Made by a program: the position numbers and the translations under genes. Below, one piece after another: positions 58,658 to 64,000 of a DNA stretch of 64,000 bases. Every line of letters begins with the position of its first letter. Within the stretch, counting starts at the first letter, position 1. Source of the stretch: Haemophilus parahaemolyticus (GTDB lineage: Bacteria > Pseudomonadota > Gammaproteobacteria > Enterobacterales > Pasteurellaceae). Below the pieces are notes generated by a model, which was given only the letters and a program-made list of their open reading frames with translations, made no database searches and was not told the DNA's origin. The DNA is taken from positions 22,759 through 86,758 of the forward strand of contig NZ_MUXY01000009.1 in NCBI RefSeq assembly GCF_002015035.1, given 5' to 3'.

Positions 58658-59021
58658 CGTGTAGCCTTAAATGAAATGTTATTTAATAAGAGGTTATCAC
58701 CAGAAAGAAGTTCCCTGGTTTCCCTGGCAAAAGGCTGAATTTTATCGGTTCATATTAGGTCGGGCAAGCGGTTTTCTAAATTTGTTTAGGATTATTGGCA
58801 AAAACTTGATACTATGCCCAACATCATTTCACAAGCGGTAAGATTTTCTAGAAATTTTACCGAGTTTCCTTTCACATAGGGGCAAGGGTTATCCCCACCC
58901 AATAAACCATATAAGATTTTAGGCAGAGATAAACTCCATCTCTATGCTAATAGCAACACGGTTGCTAGGCAAGAACAACAACGTTATTACAAAAATAAGA
59001 ATTCAAATAAAAGAGAACCCA
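58658..59021. other. Divergent control region rsmH / rnr, no mraZ gene
   Basis: 364 bp without a gene. Near rsmH is a tandem 9-bp repeat, TTCCCTGGT/TTCCCTGGC (58711-58728); its complement AGGGA-spaced units weakly resemble MraZ boxes. There are two uptake cores (near 58769 and 58833). A hairpin at 58836-58862 (CGGTAAGATTT / AAATTTTACCG) follows the second. Two consecutive small hairpins lie in the probable rnr leader: AGAGAT/ATCTCT (58925-58943) and TAGCAAC-ACG-GTTGCTA (58951-58967). Confidence 0.5.
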
Positions 59022-61382
59022 ATGATAGTCGATCCTAATTACCAACAAGAATTAGAAAAATATGAAAACCCCGTACCCTCACGCGAATTTATTTTACAAA
59101 CCATACGCCAATTTGATGCACCAATGAGCCACGAGGCACTACTTGAAGCCTTCCATATTTACGATGAAGAACGCACCGAAGGCGTGCGTCGTCGTTTACG
59201 TGCAATGGAAAATGATGGGCAGTTAGTTTTTACCAAAGGGAAACGCTATGCTCTACCTGAAAAAATGGATTTACTCAAAGGCACAGTAATCGGTCATCGC
59301 GATGGCTATGGCTTTTTGCAAGTTGAAGGAGCAGATAAAGGGGACGATTGGTTTATTCCAAACGTACAAATGAACCGTGTGATGCACGGCGATTTTGTGC
59401 TCGCTCAACCAAATGGAACAGATCGCCGAGGACGTAAAGAAGTGCGTATCGTACGCGTATTAGAAGCCCGTAAAAAACAGCTCGTTGGTCGCTTTTTCGT
59501 TGAAAGTGGCATCGGGTTTGTCGTGCCAGATGATAGCCGTATCACGCAGGATATTTTAATTCCTGATGAACACCGCCAAGGTGCTCGAATGGGGCAAGTA
59601 GTGGTAGTTGAGCTATTTGAACGCAAAGCCAGTTTTAACCGACCAATGGGGAAAATCACCGAAATTTTAGGCGATAATTTAGCTCCTGGTATGGAAATCG
59701 AAATTGCCTTGCGTAACCACGATATTCCGCATGTTTGGGGTGAGGCAGTTGAAAAACAGATCCGCCATTTTAACGAAGACGTCCCCGAAGAAGCGAAAAA
59801 AGGGCGAGTGGATTTACGAAATCTACCGCTTGTGACCATTGATGGCGAAAGTGCCCGCGATTTTGACGATGCGGTATTTGCCCAAAAAGAGCCAAACGGC
59901 TGGCGTTTATGGGTGGCGATTGCCGATGTAAGCTACTACGTTCGCCCGAAAACGGCTCTGGATTTAGAAGCGGCAAATCGCGGAAACTCAGTCTATTTCC
60001 CAAATCGGGTGATCCCAATGCTGCCTGAAGTGCTTTCCAACGGCTTATGCTCACTCAATCCGCAGGTGGATCGCTTATGCTTGGTGACAGAAATGACGGT
60101 TTCCGAGCAGGGTGAACTCACAAGCTATAAATTTTATGAAGCGGTGATGAATTCACACGCACGTTTAACCTACACCAAAGTGTGGAAAATGTTGGAGGGC
60201 GATGAGGCATTGCGTGAGCGTTATGCACCGCTTGCCCCACATATCGAAGAACTTTATCGCTTATATAATGCACTGGCAGAGGCACGCCAAAAACGGGGAG
60301 CGATTGAATTCGAAACAGTCGAAAATCAATTTATTTTCAATCCTCAGGGAAGAATTGAACGAATTGAACCGCTTGTTCGCAACAATGCACACAAACTGAT
60401 TGAAGAATGTATGATTTTGGCAAATATCGCTGCGGCACGCTTTGTGGAAGGAGCAAACGAGCCAACGTTGTTCCGTATTCACGACAAGCCGAGCGAAGAG
60501 AAACTAACCAGTTTCAAAACATTTATTCGTGAATGTGGCTTAACGTGGAATGTAGGCTTAGATCCAACACCTAAAGATTATGCGACATTGATTAAGCAGC
60601 TTGAAGGTCGCCCAGATCGTGAGCTTATCCAAACGATGTTGCTCCGCTCACTCAAACAAGCAGTTTACGCAGCGGATAACGTAGGGCACTTCGGCTTGGC
60701 ATTAACCGAATACGCTCACTTTACTTCACCAATTCGCCGTTACCCCGATTTACTATTGCACCGTGCAATTAAATATTTAATCGAAAAGGGAAAAGGTAAT
60801 ACCAGAAATTACACGGAGGGTGGCGGTTACCATTACAAATTGGACGACATCGATCAATTCGGAGATAAATGCTCTGCCACCGAACGCCGAGCAGATGAAG
60901 CAACCCGAGAGGTGGCAGATTGGTTGAAATGCGAATTTATGCAAGACCATTTAGGCGAAGAGTTTGAAGGTGTGATTTCCTCCGTAACGGGCTTCGGTCT
61001 GTTCGTAAAATTAGACGAGTTGTTAATTGATGGCTTAATACACATTTCTACGCTTAAAAACGACTACTACCATTTTGATGCAGACAGACAGCGTTTAGTT
61101 GGTGGTTCAGGCATCATTTACCGCTTGGGCGACAAAGTAAAAGTACAAGTAATCAATGTAAATTTAGACGAGAAAAAAATCGACTTTGCCCTGTTAGACA
61201 ACTACCGCAAAGGAATGAACCTCGGTAAAACTGCCAAACAAAAAGCCAAAAAGGCAGAGAAACCGGTGTTCAAAGAAATGAAAACTTTCAAGAAAGAAAA
61301 ACCTAGAAAGGAGAAGACGAAAAAGAAAAAACAAGCGGTGAAATCTAAGAAAAAAGTCACGAAAAAAACGAAGAAGAAATAA
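59022..61382 (+). CDS. rnr: Ribonuclease R
   Basis: A 786-residue 3'-5' exoribonuclease that digests structured RNA, including rRNA and tmRNA-tagged messages. In order: N-terminal helix-turn-helix ([14 protein letters not shown]), two cold-shock OB domains, the RNB catalytic centre ([16 protein letters not shown] with its Asp cluster), S1 domain from about residue 645 ([18 protein letters not shown]), and a Lys-rich tail of about 60 residues. The ATG at 59022 gives [17 protein letters not shown], like the E. coli start; GAGA precedes it. A longer frame to 58944 would consume the leader hairpins. rlmB, which often follows, is absent. Confidence 0.96.
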   Translation: MIVDPNYQQELEKYENPVPSREFILQTIRQFDAPMSHEALLEAFHIYDEERTEGVRRRLRAMENDGQLVFTKGKRYALPEKMDLLKGTVIGHRDGYGFLQVEGADKGDDWFIPNVQMNRVMHGDFVLAQPNGTDRRGRKEVRIVRVLEARKKQLVGRFFVESGIGFVVPDDSRITQDILIPDEHRQGARMGQVVVVELFERKASFNRPMGKITEILGDNLAPGMEIEIALRNHDIPHVWGEAVEKQIRHFNEDVPEEAKKGRVDLRNLPLVTIDGESARDFDDAVFAQKEPNGWRLWVAIADVSYYVRPKTALDLEAANRGNSVYFPNRVIPMLPEVLSNGLCSLNPQVDRLCLVTEMTVSEQGELTSYKFYEAVMNSHARLTYTKVWKMLEGDEALRERYAPLAPHIEELYRLYNALAEARQKRGAIEFETVENQFIFNPQGRIERIEPLVRNNAHKLIEECMILANIAAARFVEGANEPTLFRIHDKPSEEKLTSFKTFIRECGLTWNVGLDPTPKDYATLIKQLEGRPDRELIQTMLLRSLKQAVYAADNVGHFGLALTEYAHFTSPIRRYPDLLLHRAIKYLIEKGKGNTRNYTEGGGYHYKLDDIDQFGDKCSATERRADEATREVADWLKCEFMQDHLGEEFEGVISSVTGFGLFVKLDELLIDGLIHISTLKNDYYHFDADRQRLVGGSGIIYRLGDKVKVQVINVNLDEKKIDFALLDNYRKGMNLGKTAKQKAKKAEKPVFKEMKTFKKEKPRKEKTKKKKQAVKSKKKVTKKTKKK

Positions 61383-61398
61383 CGAGGTTCTTTTCAGG

Positions 61399-61423
61399 TG
61401 GCATAAGATCTTTGCTTATGCCA
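61399..61423. terminator. Weak hairpin between rnr and the lysR gene
   Basis: A 9-bp stem TGGCATAAG / CTTATGCCA with a 7-nt loop lies between convergent genes. Neither side has a clear T-run. Confidence 0.4.
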
Positions 61424-61441
61424 TCAATAAATACAAAGAAA

Positions 61442-62338
61442 TTAATTAATATTCTTAATCCTTTCAAAATAATCCACAATTGCCTGAACGGCTATTCTCA
61501 CTTTTTCTGACTGCATCCTCTGAAGAGTAACTAAATACATTGGGTTCTTCGGCAATTCCCATTCTGACAAAAGTTGCACAAGTGTGCCATCAGCAAGCTC
61601 TTTTTCTATCTCAATGATAGGCTGAAGAGAAATGCCTAAACCTTGTAGCGTTAAGTCTCGGCTTGCCAAAAGTGTATTGGTTTTAATACGATAGTTAGGT
61701 TGAATATGGGTTTTGCCTAAAGGGCCAGAAAATTGTAAATAGTCGGGATCAAGTGAAGCAAAATAAATCCAATCCAATTGATACAGCTCATCGGGCGTTT
61801 GCGGTAAAAAATGTTTTTTGATGTAATCTTTATGTGCCACGATTGCCAATTTCACATCATAAATATGACGGGCGATCATATTGTCTTCCAATGCACGCGT
61901 GCCGATACGTAAGGCGATGTCTATCCTTTCTTCAATTAAATCGACCGCTTCATCCTTAAAAGAAAGATCCATGTTGAAATCAGCATGTTCTTCCAAAATC
62001 AGCTTTAAGGCTTGAATAAGCGGAGAGCGGGTTAAACCTGAAGGGCAAGAAATTCTGAGCGTACCTGTTGGAGAAGATCGCAACAGCTCGACACTTTTCA
62101 TCGCATTTTCAGCACTTCTCTGCATTTGGCTGGCGTGTTGATAAAAGGCTTCACCTGCTTCTGTAAGCGATATTTTACGGGTGGTGCGATTTAATAATTT
62201 AATTTTGAGTTGCTGTTCTAGCTTTTGGATCGACTGGGTAATTGCAGATGGCGTCATCGCCAACTTTTCTGCTGCAGCCTGCATTGAACCTCGTTCAATC
62301 ACGGTCACAAAAACCGACATCGCTTTAAAATCATTCAT
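61442..62338 (-). CDS. LysR-family transcriptional regulator
   Basis: A 298-residue regulator. The N-terminal helix-turn-helix is residues 1-60 (FVTVIERGSMQAAAEKLAMTPSAITQSIQKLE), followed by a linker helix and the periplasmic-binding-protein-like effector domain (TLRISCPSG, IDIALRIGTRALEDNMIARHI). It belongs to the large AaeR/DmlR-type branch. It is divergent from the DoxX gene with 132 bp between, the classical arrangement in which a LysR protein controls its neighbour. Effector unknown. Confidence 0.92.
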   Translation of the reverse strand: MNDFKAMSVFVTVIERGSMQAAAEKLAMTPSAITQSIQKLEQQLKIKLLNRTTRKISLTEAGEAFYQHASQMQRSAENAMKSVELLRSSPTGTLRISCPSGLTRSPLIQALKLILEEHADFNMDLSFKDEAVDLIEERIDIALRIGTRALEDNMIARHIYDVKLAIVAHKDYIKKHFLPQTPDELYQLDWIYFASLDPDYLQFSGPLGKTHIQPNYRIKTNTLLASRDLTLQGLGISLQPIIEIEKELADGTLVQLLSEWELPKNPMYLVTLQRMQSEKVRIAVQAIVDYFERIKNIN

Positions 62339-62470
62339 CTTGCGTACTTTCTATTATTAAGCTGAGCTAAAAAGTTTATTTAGAAAAATCGGAATGATCA
62401 AGCAGAAAGATTCAATTACAATACAAGCCATATTTTTTATTACATTTCTTTAACTTTATTAGGAAACATT

Positions 62471-62887
62471 ATGAATCAAGTATTTGAAAAATTCGAAAAA
62501 CTTAGCCCAGTAGTATTTTTATTAGCACGTGTGGTTATCGGCTATATGTTCTTATTACACGGTACAGCGAAATTCTTTGAATTTCCCTTCTCAATGACAG
62601 GAGGAAACGGTAGTGTTCCTCTGTTCTCAATGTATGGGGTAGGCGGTATCTTAGAAATCGGCGGCGGTTTATTATTAGTATTAGGTTTATTCACTCGCCC
62701 CATTTCATTCTTGTTAGCAGGTCAGATGGCATATGCCTATTTCTTTATTCATGTAACACCAGAAACGGTATTAGATCCGTTATCAAATAAAGGCGAAATA
62801 GCTATTATGTATTGTATGGCATTCTTACTTTTCTTAGTGAAAGGTGCAGGTTCTTTATCATTAGATGCAAAATTAGCGAATAAATAG
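62471..62887 (+). CDS. DoxX family membrane protein
   Basis: A 138-residue protein with four predicted helices and the DoxX features LARVVIGYMFLLHGTAKFFEF and GGILEIGGGLLLVLGLFTRP. Family members are linked to oxidative-stress or quinone-related functions, but the biochemical role is unsettled. AGGAAA precedes the ATG. Probably controlled by the divergent LysR protein. Confidence 0.9.
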   Translation: MNQVFEKFEKLSPVVFLLARVVIGYMFLLHGTAKFFEFPFSMTGGNGSVPLFSMYGVGGILEIGGGLLLVLGLFTRPISFLLAGQMAYAYFFIHVTPETVLDPLSNKGEIAIMYCMAFLLFLVKGAGSLSLDAKLANK

Positions 62888-62936
62888 ACCGCTTATTGAG
62901 ACTTTACAAACAAAGATCACTTTCATTTCAAAAACA

Positions 62937-62971
62937 AAACCCAATCACTGTAAAAAATGATTGGGTTTTTT
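62937..62971 (+). terminator. Terminator of the DoxX gene
   Basis: An 11-bp perfect stem AAACCCAATCA / TGATTGGGTTT with a 10-nt loop and a T-run. It also faces the end of the minus-strand autotransporter gene. Confidence 0.88.
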
Positions 62972-62999
62972 ATTTTTCTATAAATTGAGCACTTGTTCG

Positions 63000-64000
63000 T
63001 TAGAAATTAATTTGCATTTTAATTTGTCCAAATTTTTGTTTTTCTAACTGCTTGCCTTTTGTAATACCGCCATTTATATCGAATAAAACATTACGATATT
63101 TAAATTTAAGCCCTGCATTATATTGCTGTTGGTTTTCAACATTATAAGCAAAATCATATCCATTCACATTAACTTCGCCATTACCTTGATTTGCATCATA
63201 TCGAGCAGACAAAATCGGTGTAATTGAAAGCTCACCTAAGTTATAGGTGTAACTTAAATCAAGTTGAGCAAAAGCCGTTTTTACAGATATTGGGTTTACT
63301 TTAATGCGATCTTGATCTAATGCAAAAGCCGAGCTTGATAAGTAGCTATAACGAACACCTACTATTGGTGTAATACCAAAATTGCCAACATTAAAGACTT
63401 TGCCAGCTGTTAAGCCTACTTGTGCTGTGTGATGATCAAATTTCGCATTATTATTAATTTGTAAGTTGTTTTGGAACTTGCCATAACCTAAATCTAACGC
63501 CCAATACCAATCATCGGCAGAATATTTAGAATAGACATTCACTTGTGCCAAAGTATTTTTACTAGTTGCCTGATCAAAGTTATTACTATTACGAACATAA
63601 GTAAATATACCACCTAGTTTTAGATTTCCCGTTACCGCTTTATCCCATCCAAGTTGAGTTTGTGTACTTTGGGAACTAAAACGATGATATTGACTTGAGG
63701 AATAATTTTCGTTCATTGAAGTATTAGATACCCAAACGTTATATTGCCCCTCATTATCCATTTCTAGCTGATTAATATGTTGAGAAATCGTTTTACCTAC
63801 ATTTAATACAACAAATTGTGCTTTTGCCATTGCATCAGAAAGTACCGCATTGGTGTTTTTACTAATGAGATCGCGTTGTTCATTCTGAAGCGATTTTGCT
63901 GCCTTACTAACTGCTTCAGCTTTACGAGCTTCTTCAGCTTTGCGAGCCTCTTCCGCTTTACGAGCTTCTTCCGCTTTACGTGCTTCTTCCGCTTTGCGTG
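63000..64000 (-). CDS. Autotransporter, C-terminal part (runs off the window)
   Basis: The frame is open from the stop at 63000 to the window edge, giving about 333 residues. The last 275 form a type V beta-barrel with alternating aromatic strands ([33 protein letters not shown]) ending in Phe, the BAM signal. Before it is an alpha-helical linker with at least four full KAEEAR-type hexapeptide repeats and the segment [14 protein letters not shown]. Such Glu/Ala/Arg/Lys linkers precede the barrel in IgA-protease-type and other Haemophilus/Actinobacillus autotransporters. The passenger domain lies outside, so protease or adhesin function cannot be told. Confidence 0.9.
   Translation of the reverse strand, partial: RKAEEARKAEEARKAEEARKAEEARKAEAVSKAAKSLQNEQRDLISKNTNAVLSDAMAKAQFVVLNVGKTISQHINQLEMDNEGQYNVWVSNTSMNENYSSSQYHRFSSQSTQTQLGWDKAVTGNLKLGGIFTYVRNSNNFDQATSKNTLAQVNVYSKYSADDWYWALDLGYGKFQNNLQINNNAKFDHHTAQVGLTAGKVFNVGNFGITPIVGVRYSYLSSSAFALDQDRIKVNPISVKTAFAQLDLSYTYNLGELSITPILSARYDANQGNGEVNVNGYDFAYNVENQQQYNAGLKFKYRNVLFDINGGITKGKQLEKQKFGQIKMQINF
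63913..64000 (-). repeat. 18-bp tandem repeat encoding RKAEEA
   Basis: Four full 18-bp units run from 63928 to 63999, with a diverged unit at 63913-63927, and the array continues past the window. Units differ at third positions (CGT/CGC, GCG/GCT). Each codes for one hexapeptide, so copy-number change keeps the frame. Confidence 0.9.

Noticed and set aside
63913..64000. CRISPR-like repeat array
   Set aside because: The units are adjacent 18-mers without spacers, stay in frame and encode a hexapeptide.

Overview
The window comes from a gammaproteobacterium of the family Pasteurellaceae. The evidence is the gene content (rpiA-serA, comF, a QseBC/FirRS-like two-component system, a dcw cluster ending in lpxC), the low GC content, and many copies of the DNA-uptake core AAGCGGT in the extended form ACAAGCGGT. 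That form is typical of the Actinobacillus pleuropneumoniae / Mannheimia haemolytica / Haemophilus ducreyi branch and differs from the H. influenzae form AAGTGCGGT. A Mannheimia-like organism is the best guess. Species cannot be fixed from sequence inspection alone.

Layout. 1-8 kb: the 5' part of anmK, a CRP-type site, a secreted filamentous-haemagglutinin-like TpsA exoprotein with no partner transporter beside it, and two periplasmic phosphoesterases (aphA, cpdB). 8-9.5 kb: a zinc-type CDF exporter and MerR regulator behind a promoter with a 19-bp spacer, next to a decayed gene end. 9.5-16.8 kb: a phosphoethanolamine transferase, nhaA, an EamA protein, a phosphopantetheinyl transferase, nudF, cpdA, a candidate Fur-controlled small RNA, and tyrS. 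16.9-23.2 kb: an iron locus with a Fur/promoter site, two TonB-dependent receptors and a periplasmic siderophore-esterase-like hydrolase. 23.2-39.8 kb: housekeeping genes (menA, trmO, roxA, ilvC, rpsU-dnaG, comF, serA, rpiA, glmM, ilvA, slyD) and a PepSY protein with a two-component system. 39.9-58.7 kb: the division and cell-wall cluster, all on the minus strand, in the order rsmH-ftsL-ftsI-murE-[unknown membrane protein]-murF-mraY-murD-ftsW-murG-murC-ddlB-ftsQ-ftsA-ftsZ-lpxC. 58.9-64 kb: rnr, a LysR/DoxX pair, and the C-terminal part of an autotransporter with a KAEEAR-repeat linker.

How the parts fit. Iron limitation should release the promoters at about 15.45 kb (small RNA) and 16.9 kb (receptors). 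The receptors import ferric siderophore and the esterase may cut it in the periplasm. cAMP signalling is represented by cpdA and by a perfect CRP half-site pair upstream of the exoprotein. Many terminators are built from two facing uptake sequences.

The points most worth following up are the candidate Fur-regulated RNA, an FtsI with an apparent triplication of a roughly 40-residue unit, an AT-rich unknown gene with its own terminator inside the dcw cluster, the absence of mraZ and rpoD from their usual places, the very long siderophore receptor with cysteine-containing inserts, and the zinc exporter that lacks its cytoplasmic domain. No CRISPR array, tRNA, rRNA, insertion sequence or prophage was recognised.
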